A stretch of 64,000 nucleotides of DNA from Spongilla lacustris (taxonomy: Eukaryota; Porifera; Demospongiae; Spongillida; Spongillidae): assembly GCA_949361645.1 (NCBI GenBank), contig OX442434.1:2533672-2597671 (forward strand), written 5' to 3'. Each line of letters starts with the position of its first letter. Positions within the stretch are counted from its first letter, which is position 1. The translations under genes and the position numbers were made by a program. The notes below the pieces were generated by a model. It saw only the letters and a program-made list of their open reading frames with translations, had not been told where the DNA came from and searched no databases. Shown here piece by piece: positions 49,178 through 59,607 of this stretch.

Positions 49178-49202
49178 ATGGGCATGCTGCCCATGCCCTG
49201 CT
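49178..49202 (+). repeat. Dispersed palindromic viral repeat, copy 4
   Basis: ATGGGCATGCTGCCCAT followed by GCCCTGCT, immediately inside the right terminal inverted repeat. A half copy (ATGGGCATGCT) lies at 48907. Confidence 0.88.
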
Positions 49203-49204
49203 TA

Positions 49205-49527
49205 GAAGGATCGGCGTAGTCGATTGGGTAACAAAAAATGTTCACTACTGCTGAAAGGCTCCGAAGTAAAAAACCAAGTGGGATAAAAAAATAAAATTTT
49301 CGCTACACGGAGATAGAAACCGAATGAAGCGATAAAAAAATAATTTGCCCCCTGAATGATATTTTATAGCGTCTGGCAGACTCCAGTAAAATGAGATAGA
49401 AGCCTCTATTCGACATCACATCCCGGAGGAGCTACTCGACTAGGTTACAAGGGTTTGATCGACCGGGGCGGGCTCCTATGTACAAGTTGGTTTTTCTTGG
49501 CGCCTAAACCCCCATATTACTACTGCT
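49205..49527. repeat. Right terminal inverted repeat
   Basis: Mirror of 31562-31880; the shared inner limit is GACTACGCCGA on the left copy's strand. Confidence 0.93.
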
Positions 49528-49532
49528 GCCCT
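49528..49532. repeat. Target-site duplication (right) of the viral element, GCCCT
   Basis: Matches 31557-31561. A 6-base duplication does not fit (GGCCCT against GCCCTT). Confidence 0.85.
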
Positions 49533-50497
49533 TCTCCCTAGAGATGAGGAATTTGATAGCACATCCCAGAGGCAGCCACTGGGATATGAATCAAATTAAG
49601 TTTAAAGGTTTCTGATGTAGATAGATCTACGTGTTACATGCATGTAGATGTAGGACCAAAGAACAATTGTTTAAATCGCTACAATTGTCACATCCTGTGG
49701 TGTCCACCTTTATTAGTTTGGTTAGAAAAACTCCTTGGTTTGGTTGTACACATAGCACAGACACCATTTGTCTGCCAGGAGAGGAGGCTTACCTACATGA
49801 CCACCTGGTATGGACCAGGGACTGGACACAAAGTTTTGCATCTCATGGACTGTGCCAGCCACCCTTCCAACATGCACGTGGTGAAAACACTTCAGCAACA
49901 ACTCAAATGGAAGGCTTTATGTGGTCTAGCTATATGTACATGGCTCTGCAGATGTAACAGTTGTTGTAATAGGTGATGTAACAGTTGTGGTGTGGCATTT
50001 ATATTTATTTGGTTATGTATTGGTTGTGTATGTGTGTGTGATTGTGGAAAGTTCAAGAAGGTATTACATGTACTAGCAGAGAATGTAGTTGACTCAAAGT
50101 CTTTGTGGTCACCTATTTAATTAGGGTGGTGGCATGTGGTCATTAGTTATGGCTGTTATGTAAACGTTTCACATGCATGGCCCTCAGGACTAGTACATAC
50201 TTGTAGGCTCTATCTAGCATCCTTGCCATTGTGTATGAGTCATGATCACCAGCCTTCATGCCATCGGCCATCGATCTGTTAATTGATGACAGATCAGAGC
50301 TGCATCATGGCATCCTTTTTTGTGCCATTGCTTTAGTATTTGTAGGAGTAAATAGACAGGTGCATGTATGTGATCTTTTCTTCAACTGCATGCCCATGCA
50401 AGTCCTGTGTCATGTGTGTGTGTATGTGTGTGTGTGTGTGTGTATTTGCATGTACATGTGTGTGTGTGTGTGTATTTGTATGTACATGTGTGTGTAT

Positions 50498-50533
<36 letters not shown>

Positions 50534-51240
50534 TTGCGGGCATGGTGCATGTTTGTATTTGCATTTGGGTGTGGGTGCATGTGCATTTCCTTCCAGCCGC
50601 TCAATCATCAAAAAGTAGAACACACGGCATAACAAACACACACATCTCAGGCCAACTGCTGAATACGTTTACGGCTCTTCATCCTTCTTGTATACCCTAG
50701 CCAAAATTCTGGCGGAGCTGGATAGAAATGTGTACAGGACTTAACCTCATAGCAGATATTGGGTCTGGAAACGAGACTATGGAGTGACCTTGCCTGCCAA
50801 TTGGTCCATATACAGTCAGTAATCGACGATATACAGTATAATAGGGCCAGGACACAGTGGAGAGTCCAGCTGTGAATATCCGCCGCCATGCATATGTTAA
50901 TTCTTTAATTAGCTAGTGGAAGGCAATATCCGTAACACACCTCCACGAGAACTTCTAGCATGTTATCAAAAACAAGCCAGTCGTCGTGGTCAATGTCAGA
51001 GCGATGCACATGCAGATGGATATATATATATACATAATTATATATATGTAGGGACGGAATCACCCATGCATCTTAACAAGCGAGTCTCTAAGTCACACCT
51101 ATATGTAGTAGCTACTCCACAGCAGCGGTTCTATTAGCTCGACCTTCGCGTTATGGGGATTTCAAGCCTATCCAGTTGAGGTTCGATGTTGTACGTCTGG
51201 CTAGCGAGACTAGCGTACTATCAGATGGGTACAAATCTTG
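49533..51240. other. No recognised gene
   Basis: Contains a TG/TATTTGCATGTACATG microsatellite complex at 50413-50532. No supported exon. Confidence 0.45.
50413..50532. repeat. Compound TG microsatellite
   Basis: Blocks of TG repeats separated by TATTTGCATGTACATG-like interruptions repeated three times. Confidence 0.93.
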
Positions 51241-52262
51241 GTATATCCATAGATATTTGATACATGGATTGGAAACCCAGCAATGAATGTCATTAGCCAC
51301 ATGCAATCCGAGTTTCGCCGGAAATGGTCGTTAGTTGGGGTTTTATGGCTAGCTGTGTATAAGTCTAGATCTGTTACGAATTTTTTTTTAATACAAGCTC
51401 ATAGTACGCACATCCCCATACACCACGACCCACTTTTCAGTCTTCTAATTCACAGGTGTGCATATATAAAAACGTGTTACAGTCCCACAAAGTTGAAACA
51501 ACACTACAGTGGGCATTACACTAATAGCACCGAACACCCTACACTCTACGAGCTGCACACTACAGACATATGACAGATGTACGTTGGCAACCTAATAGCT
51601 TTCGTAGGGAAGTATCAGAAACTGCTTAGATGGTTCCAATGCGACTTACCGTACTCACGATACAGTCGCACAAAGCCTTGCTGTGTATATAAGTCAATTA
51701 TAACATGTTACCCAAAAATTTTAACACAAGCTCATACGTAGAACGACAAGATACACTTCACCATACACCACGATGTGTGCACTACACTTTTCAGTCTTTT
51801 AATCTTACAGGTGTGCATATGAAACGTGTTACAGTCGCACAAAGAGTGGGCCTTATATAGCAGCTAACACCGTACACACTAAGAACTACACGCTACAGAT
51901 ACATGTAGGTTAGTCAACCTCATAGCTTTCGTAGTGAAGTATCTGAAACTGCTTAGACGGTTCCTATACGACTTACCATACTCACGATACAGTCGCACAA
52001 AGCCATCAAGCCATCTATGAACTATAATCAACGTTCAACCTGCCCTAACAATGAGTAGGGTTGTTTACAGATTGACAACTAACCTATACGAACACTTCTT
52101 ACCAATAAAACACGCATTAAGTGCTAGAAAAGGGTCAAAAAGCTAGGATAACTGTACGCCCATGCACCGAAAAAGCGAAACTCGGATTGCAAATAAATGT
52201 TGTACGAGTCCTAATGGATCACGTGAGAGGTTTCCAATCCATGTATCAAATATCTATGGCCC
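51241..52262. repeat. Foldback element with internal tandem duplication
   Basis: Arms share CCATAGATATTTGATACATG, GATTGGAAAC (outer) and TGCAATCCGAGTTTCGC (inner) in inverted orientation at 51248-51320 and 52170-52256. Inside, a segment of about 300 bases (CATACACCACGA..., CACTTTTCAGTCTT, TACGAGCTGCAC-like, CGATACAGTCGCACAAAGCC) occurs twice, at about 51400-51680 and 51750-52005. Possibly a non-autonomous DNA transposon. Confidence 0.7.
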
Positions 52263-52677
52263 AACTACTATACAATGGATCAAAATGGTTAAATAACAGA
52301 TCACGTGACCTCCATCCAATGGCAGGGGCACGAGTCCAACTAAATGTTTTGAGTTGCGCATGCATATACTTAGATCACTAAAATCGATGATAGCTTTAGT
52401 TTGGAAGGATTTTATGTAACAGCGATGCCTATTCCTAACTTCCCTGCCATGCAGACATACAATGCATTTATTAAAAGACAATAACAATAATATTTTTTAA
52501 ATAAATTAATTAGCAGTTTTAATAACATGATAAATCTCTAAAGTACCTAGTGAGTTTAATGGTGCAATTAGATTTTTTTAATCACAATCGTACGCGGAGT
52601 TATTCATCGATGTCCATAATTTCTGGACATGAAATATAAAAGCGGTACATGGCTTTATTCGTTTCCTGCGAGTTGTG

Positions 52678-53115
52678 CTATCTACAGACTGCTCGCAAGA
52701 AACAGCACACGATATACCGGTCCCTTACGCGTGAATAAAGCTTGGACATTGCGCATGCACCCAAACGGTATACATTGCAAACTCTCCTACCTCGTAGAAT
52801 TTTTTTCCTGAAGGTGTTTATCCTTGAGATATCTCTCTTGGCCTTTGGATTTGCCTGATATTGATCTTGTTTGGAGGCTAAAATCAATTCTCGATTTTGA
52901 TCGTAGTAGGCCTTCATGCTATCCTTCTTACTTTCAGAATTGGCTTTGTAGCGGTTCCTTTCGAAAGTATTCTTTTTTTCACGCGCTTCTTGAAAATTGT
53001 CACGCTCCTCACATTCAATATCTTGCGACTCGCGATCGTTAGCACAACTGTCATCATTTAACTTGGCTATCTTCTTAGCACGATTCTTTTCTCTTCTAGA
53101 CCGACGTGACGGCAT
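52678..53115 (-). CDS. Hypothetical protein of the dispersed repeat
   Basis: Minus-strand frame of 145 codons from MPSRRSRREKNRAKKIAKLN, very basic then strongly charged (NRYKANSESKKDSMKAYYDQ, NRELILASKQDQYQANPKAK). Repeated Y-x-AN/NP-x-(A/S)K units occur, a style seen in leader parts of some invertebrate transposon proteins. No catalytic domain is present. The last third has lower coding character. Copy A keeps only part of it. May be a leftover. Confidence 0.3.
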   Translation of the reverse strand: MPSRRSRREKNRAKKIAKLNDDSCANDRESQDIECEERDNFQEAREKKNTFERNRYKANSESKKDSMKAYYDQNRELILASKQDQYQANPKAKRDISRINTFRKKILRGRRVCNVYRLGACAMSKLYSRVRDRYIVCCFLRAVCR

Positions 53116-53502
53116 TTTGAAGAAAACAAACCAGATACGTCAAGCTTTTGGGAGAAACTGATAACTAGAGCACTATATGAAATATAGAACGTGTTCAACC
53201 ACAAGCAAGGGTTAACTTTACTATCTTAACTTTTATGTCTTCCACGGGCCGATAAAATCTGTTGTGGGCTATTGCTAACATAATTAAGTTGCTATTGCTA
53301 ACATAATTAAGTAGATAAAGATCGAGATTGTGTCAAGCATCACTCCTCTTACGAAAATAATAAAACAAATTCAACTCGGCAGTAAGTTTCTAACTTATTG
53401 ATTCTAGTGCTTCCGCATAACGGCTAACATTACGCTTCAATCGTGACAAAGATACAGCGCAATAAACCTCTTATCCGAGTGAATCTTATCTTATCAGATC
53501 CG

Positions 53503-54061
53503 GAAGAAGAAGAAGAAGAAGAAGAAGAAGAAGAAGAAGAAGAAGAAGAAGAAGAAGAAGAAGAAGAAGAAGAAGAAGAAGAAGAAGAAGAAGAAGAAGA
53601 AGAAGAAGAAGAAGAAGAAGAAGAAGAAGAAGAAGAAGAAGAAGAAGAAGAAGAAGAAGAAGAAGAAGAAGAAGAAGAAGAAGAAGAAGAAGAAGAAGAA
53701 GAAGAAGAAGAAGAAGAAGAAGAAGAAGAAGAAGAAGAAGAAGAAGAAGAAGAAGAAGAAGAAGAAGAAGAAGAAGAAGAAGAAGAAGAAGAAGAAGAAG
53801 AAGAAGAAGAAGAAGAAGAAGAAGAAGAAGAAGAAGAAGAAGAAGAAGAAGAAGAAGAAGAAGAAGAAGAAGAAGAAGAAGAAGAAGAAGAAGAAGAAGA
53901 AGAAGAAGAAGAAGAAGAAGAAGAAGAAGAAGAAGAAGAAGAAGAAGAAGAAGAAGAAGAAGAAGAAGAAGAAGAAGAAGAAGAAGAAGAAGAAGAAGAA
54001 GAAGAAGAAGAAGAAGAAGAAGAAGAAGAAGAAGAAGAAGAAGAAGAAGAAGAAGAAGAAG

Positions 54062-54090
<29 letters not shown>
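53503..54090. repeat. GAA trinucleotide expansion, about 196 units
   Basis: 588 uninterrupted bases of GAA, then GTA and four more GAA. The homologous site in copy A (reverse strand, 16071-16080) has just two units. Confidence 0.98.
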
Positions 54091-54093
<3 letters not shown>

Positions 54094-54345
54094 GAAGAAG
54101 AAGAATAATTCAGTAGGAGAAACTTTTTTTAAGGTTCGAGGGTGGGAACGAGTGGCGATATCTCTGTTGTCCGAGCTTTCTAAACGTCGGCAGTTATACT
54201 ACACTGTAGATATTCGACGGCTGTATCCTAATACGCTCACTAAATTCCAACTGATTCTACGGCGCATCGGCAATAATGGAATCTGGTGTTTTGCTAATCG
54301 TATTCATGACACTTCAAATCCTACATAGGACCTACTACGTAGGTC

Positions 54346-56018
54346 CCGATAGGACCTATGTACCTACAAGCCGAATTTGAAGCGATTTGATTACTCCTAT
54401 ACCAAAAGTTATGGCGGGTTTGAACCCGCGGTCGGGTATCGAACGTTGCAATACTGGTGTGGAGCAAATGCAAGACTCCAAAATGTAATTTGTCATAGAG
54501 AAATGGTGTAGTGCTATAGGGGGAAGAAGACAAGTACTGTATACCACTTCCAGCATTTTGTTCCTTACACAAATGGGCTTTAAGGCATTTCTGAAGTCTA
54601 GCTTTACAAAAAAAAATTAGGTTTCTGATATGTAAAATTTTCAGTGTTGTATGGGCTGCTATCTTAGCTCTCTTGCTGATTTCATAACCATTCATCAATC
54701 AATTCAAATGACGGAGAGTGCAGCTACTGGTATTGATCTGATCCCTCTCTAAAGCTATTCAAGCACATTAAAAGATATATGTACATGCAGGCTTGAGATT
54801 GCATTGTACTTGGCCATGCAGAGAACTAGAACTAGACAAATAAATGACCTTATAATAAAGCTTCAACAAGGGCCTTGCCTCTTGAATGGGCAGATGGGTT
54901 GATCATGCCTTTAAGGTGCTGCAGCCTTAGTCCATCATGCCCACCAGCAGAGCCACAAGGGAAGAACCGGATGATCTACTCCGAAGTAAATACTGCATTA
55001 GTGTGCATGTGTAGACTGTATAGTAAAAGTGACACTTCGTCTCAAAGGAAGTTTGGACTTCACTTTTTGAAAGCATAGGGCTAAAGAATGATCTGGCTTA
55101 ACAATGTCTACCACACACCCCTGACCCAATTAAGGGTCTATGCTGCGGTTGTGTATGGCATCTGTAGTGTATAGCACCGTCAGATACCGGAATGGAAACA
55201 GGATATGGCTTCTGACCATGGATGCTGCACCCATCGTTCCCACCACACCCATGCATACAACCATGATATCAAGCTGTTGGTTTCCTCTTTCCTTTTTCAA
55301 AGTCAAGTCACGCTTAGACAGGTTCATGCAGATGCCCTTATCGATATCTACATAATGTGTCATGTGATGACCCCTAGAGTGCTCGGTCACTAAATTAGTA
55401 AATACTGCTTCAGTCGAGTGATTTTCAAAAAACATGACAAGAGACTGAATCAAGCACAGCGCGCACGACTTTGGTACAAAACAGAACAACTACAGGGAAG
55501 GATACAGTGACAGATCTTAGTACACAAGAATAACCACTGACTGATGGTCCTAACCGGTTCTTTGATAAATTCATCAACACATAGGAAGATCAACCAATTA
55601 AATTTTATAACACATAGTAAGACCTCTGCTAAGACTGAAGACTGAAAGTGCAGGTTAGTTAGGTTATTTTAGTGGGCTAAGGCGTTCACGTACAATGGTA
55701 AAGCACAACTACATGTAACTGTAAAGATTGAACTGATATGAATAATCAATTATACTCGCCTTGCTTGGTGCCCCTTACGGTCTCAGGCCCCAGGGCTAGG
55801 CTGCAGCCCCCGGCCCAATTGGATAATCCGGCACTACGCGACCCGGCCTGTGACCCGCCTGTCTCTATAGCTATCTAATTTGAAGTACAGATGCCGTGGT
55901 TCAGTAAAATCGTCAGCCTTCAGATGGATTGGTCTGGGGAAGCGTTGCTCGTCCCCTGGTCCGTTCGACTTTACACTGTAAAGCATCGAATTCAAAGAGA
56001 CGCGCACGTGGCTGGGAT
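54346..56018. other. No recognised gene; upstream region of the OXA1L-like gene
   Basis: Short open frames only. The last 250 bases are GC-richer (GGCCCCAGGGCTAGGC, CACTACGCGACCCGG) and are the likely promoter and 5' UTR of the OXA1L-like gene. Confidence 0.45.
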
Positions 56019-56733
56019 ATGATCACACCGGGACTGTTGCGGGCGTCTTACATAGGTGCCCGTTGCCGGCTGCTATATGTATCTCCGAGCGCCTCGTTGC
56101 GGGTTGCATCGTACCAACAGATTGAGACGTTTGCCATCCCTGGCTGGAGGCGTCTTAGCTCTGGGGCCGAGGCAACGTCTGCTTCTAGTGGAACTGGTCT
56201 CGGGGTTGTCGCTCCCACTCAGCTGGGAAGTACTTTGACCTCAACTAACCCCATCACCGAACTGTCGTCCCCTTCGATCGACGTTCTTGCCCTCGAGACA
56301 TCGAACCAGGCGCGATGGATGGCTGACGCTGCGTCGATTGCGGACCACCTACCCACTCAAGGGGATCTAGCCAGCATGGGTCTGGGTGGGTACGGTCCCG
56401 TGGGCATCCTCCAGACAGCACTCGACGTCCTCCACACCCACTCGTCGTTACCATGGTGGGCCGCCATCGCGACAGCCACTATCGTCCTGCGACTCGCCCT
56501 CTTCCCGCTAGGCGTGCGCCTGCAGGCGAACTCGGTGCGTCTGAACAACGTCCGTCCAGAGGCGGAAGTTATAATGCAGAAGGTCCGCGAACACAACCAG
56601 GCAGGCAACACTGCGCTGGCTTCACAGCAGACGGCCAGGCTGTACGCGTTGTACCAGCAGCATAAGTGCAATCCCTTCAAGATGATGGTGATGCCCCTCG
56701 TACAGTTGCCAATCTTCATCAGCTTCTTCGTTG
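56019..56733 (+). CDS. OXA1L: OXA1L-like mitochondrial insertase, exon 1
   Basis: First ATG of the frame at 56019 (MITPGLLRASYIGARCRLLY) opens a basic, hydroxylated presequence typical of mitochondrial import. A variable Ser/Thr-rich segment follows, then GLGGYGPVGILQTALDVLHT, WWAAIATATIVLRLALFPLG (first conserved membrane segment), NNVRPEAEVIMQKVREHNQA and LYQQHKCNPFKMMVMPLVQL, ending PIFISFFV. The donor is GTGAGC in phase 1. OXA1L/YidC-family proteins insert mitochondrially encoded proteins into the inner membrane. Upstream codons in frame lack ATG. Confidence 0.92.
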
Positions 56734-56756
56734 GTGAGCTATTGGGGCTTGTTTGT

Positions 56757-56950
<194 letters not shown>

Positions 56951-57689
56951 GTATTGTACATGCAAGTCTGGTGGTTATTGAAGTTTACTGGTTCAATTGA
57001 TATCTGCATGATGTTATATGTATATAATACTGCCCACATCTCCTTCATGTGATTCCTCATCTCCTTCATGTGATCCCGCATCCACTTCATGTGATCCCAG
57101 TTTTGAAATAAGTGGTATTGCATTGCAAACCATGATCTAATGTATTAAAACACAATGTCATTATGTGGTTCAATTTAAATCTTATTCATTAATTCACCTA
57201 TGTATGTGTTTTGGATTATCGATTCTTAAAAATCATTTACATGTACTGTGTTGTTGCAGTTGTTCGAAATCGTTGCCTCTATCTGTAACCATAGATAGTT
57301 TAGAGATCTATTAGAGCTGTAACTGATGCTGTAGTTTGTTGCTGTAGTTCAAAATTGTTAAAGTGTTATAATTGCCACTTGCCATTGTCCTTAGTTGTGA
57401 GATACTTTTGAATGAAGACTGATTTAAAAAAAATGGGGCCTGAAATAGTTATATCTTTGCCAAATAAATCAGTGGATTTGAATTTTTTTTTGAAACCCAA
57501 ACAGTCAGTCATAGTTATTTGCCTAAACAGGCTAGAACTGATGTAGAAAAATGGATAGTGAACTTCAGAATTAATTTAATATTACCTGGATATTTTTATG
57601 ATTGCTACCTAAAATCTGAAATTGCTAATCAACCATATATGTGCATAGCAACTCTGCTGATCAACTTTTGATAAGTATTTTAAACACAA

Positions 57690-58090
57690 TGGATCCCTAC
57701 CTCCCCTCTATATGATCCCACATCCTCTTCATGTGATCCCCACATTCCCTTCATGTGATTCCCACATTCCCTTCATGTGATCCCCACATTCCCTTCATGT
57801 GATCCCCACATTCCCTTCATGTGATCCCCACATTCCCTTCATGTGATCCCCACATTCCCTTCATTTGATCCCCACATTCCCTTCATGTGATTCCCACATT
57901 CCCTTCATGTGATCCCCACATTCCCTTCATGTGATCCCCACATTCCCTTCATGTGATCCCCACATTCCCTTCATGTGATTTCCACATATCCCATGTGATC
58001 CTCCCCTCTATGTAATCCCACATCCCCTCCTTATCATCCCCACGTCCCCACCTTATCATCCTCACGTCCCTTCCAGAGATGTGATCCCCA
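57690..58090. repeat. 22-bp minisatellite in OXA1L intron 1
   Basis: About 12 units of TTCCCTTCATGTGATCCCCACA with T/C variants, decaying at both sides. Isolated CTCCTTCATGTGATCCC units occur already at 57045-57095. Confidence 0.93.
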
Positions 58091-58820
58091 CGTCCCTTCC
58101 TCCTCCTTAAGTACTAATTTATCAAAAAGACTGTGTATGAGATACATTTTACAGTGTTTCCCACTGAATGCCAGATGTAATAATGAGTGCATGCATCCAA
58201 GATCCACAATCTCTACTGGCATTGTCTTGGTCCATTTTTGAGCCAGGTCCTGTAGTTTCACCATGATGTCTCTGTATGCCAATCATCTTGCTTCTAGATG
58301 TCTCCTTGTTGATATTGTACCAACGCAGAAGGGTTTTTTCTTTCACCGATTCATAGTTCTTTGCATATTCACTACTCATAGCCATGTCGGCTTGTTCTGC
58401 TCATCCTGTCAGGTTTGGGGCCAAATGGTATGCCCACTTCTCATTGCTACTTTCATTCTCTGTAAGGTTTGGAATTTTTGTGCTTTCCTTTCTAACTTTC
58501 CTTGCACCTGTGCTACCAACAGAGCCTCCAGTAAACACCTTTGTTCTCTTCTCTCCTTATAGGCCCTTTCTCCCCTTTGCTCTTTTTCATCCCTCCTATG
58601 ATGTTCCCTCCCTCCCTCCGACGCATACCTTCTTCCTCTGCTCTATGACTGTCCTCTTCACACCTGCATCTTTCTTCTTCCTTGTGTCTTTCCTCTTCTT
58701 CAGCTCCACGACAATTGTCTTCACATTGTCGTCTGAGCTCCACCTGCTCCTCCATCCAGATGAGGGCTAGTAGAAGTTCAGCGATCGATTCACTCCCAGT
58801 TGTACCTTCCTTTTCCATTT
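58091..58820 (-). pseudogene. Decayed LTR-retroelement gag fragment, antisense in intron
   Basis: Minus-strand frames read MEKEGTTGSESIAELLLALI with a charged coiled region (EEEERHKEEERCRCEEDSHR). After a break they read SEYAKNYESVKEKTLLRWYN and INKETSRSK, then YRDIMVKLQDLAQKWTK. The A-x-Y-xx-VKxxLLRxYxINxETxRxxF and LxDLxxKW pattern is that of Ty3/gypsy-type gag proteins of metazoans. Several breaks make it non-functional. Confidence 0.55.
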
Positions 58821-59470
58821 TAGTCTCCTGAGATATGTACCTTCTTCCGGTTCATTTAGTCATACGTCAACATAGGCTGTTGTTCCTCACCGAAAAATGA
58901 AATCCCCATGCTGCCTCTTAATGTGATGATTGCTATTGAATCTTTCCGTATAAAATGTGTCTTATTCGTTAGATACACCCATTATATATGAACATAGGAC
59001 AACAGTGCACCATTATGCACATACAAAAAGTCAAGCCAGCAGCCGCCTGGGCAGCGCAGTCCTGGCACCTGTCCATAGTTTGTATACAATGGAGTACCCA
59101 GACCTTCATACCCAGTTTCAAAGCAAGTGGTGTCTTAACCCTCAATACCCAAAGAAAATCTTGCTGTTGAAGATTATGCAGTGGAATTGTCTGGATGTTG
59201 TGTAGATGCAGAGGCAGTCGATGGGTCTGTCCACAGTGAAGCCGACGACCTCCTGATTGTTATGGGATTTATGTCGAACACTAAGGTCTTGCAAGAGTGC
59301 AGGAGGAGAATATTGTAATGAGTAGTGTAAAGTTGCACTTGTGCTTGAAACGCTTGAATAATTGTATTCATAAGGCCAGAGGCTTTGTCTCTTATAAAAT
59401 GTATCATGGATTTGATTGCCCTATTATGTGCATGTTGTGCTCCTGATCATGAAACCTTCTTTACGTGTAG
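58821..59470. other. Remainder of OXA1L intron 1
   Basis: No coding or repeat feature recognised before the TTTACGTGTAG acceptor. Confidence 0.5.
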
Positions 59471-59607
59471 CCATTCGGGAGATGGCCAGTGTTCCCATTG
59501 AAAGCATGAAGACAGGGGGCATGTTGTGGTTCTCGGACTTGACAGTGCCTGATCCCTACTATGTGTTACCTGTGCTCTCCTGCCTCTCCTTCATGGCCAC
59601 TATAGAG
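59471..59607 (+). CDS. OXA1L: OXA1L-like, exon 2
   Basis: Joins exon 1 in phase (G|CC). It reads AIREMASVPIESMKTGGMLW and FSDLTVPDPYYVLPVLSCLS, then FMATIE, followed by a GTGTGT donor. ExMxxxPxxSxxTGGxxWFxDLTxxDPYYxLP is the most conserved OXA1L loop and the start of the second membrane segment. It follows exon 1 without missing residues by family comparison from memory. Confidence 0.93.

Larger units (their letters stand above)
31562..49527. mobile_element. Integrated Polinton-like virus (17,966 bp)
   Basis: The element is bounded by about 320-bp terminal inverted repeats beginning AGCAGTAGTAATATGGGGG and by a 5-bp target duplication. It encodes a retroviral-type integrase, penton-like and major capsid-like proteins, a packaging-type ATPase, a giant fibre-like protein and about a dozen small proteins. 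Composition is AT-rich compared with the flanks and there are no introns. The combination of integrase, capsid pair and ATPase is the Polinton/Maverick and adintovirus signature. No full protein-primed polymerase and no clear adenain-type protease are visible. At least four genes have frame breaks and two have in-frame TAG codons. Confidence 0.9.
52660..54345 (-). repeat. Dispersed repeat family, copy B, with GAA expansion
   Basis: Inverted copy of 15829-16605, and more complete. It includes a coding-like part (52678-53115) and a 588-base GAA tract that copy A lacks. Confidence 0.85.

Noticed and set aside
53443..54108. Poly-glutamate protein of 221 codons
   Set aside because: It is translation of the GAA expansion inside a dispersed repeat; the flanks have no coding character in this frame.
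54860..55500. Possible retroelement or host exon fragments
   Set aside because: Several short frames on both strands, none with a recognisable domain or splice pattern.
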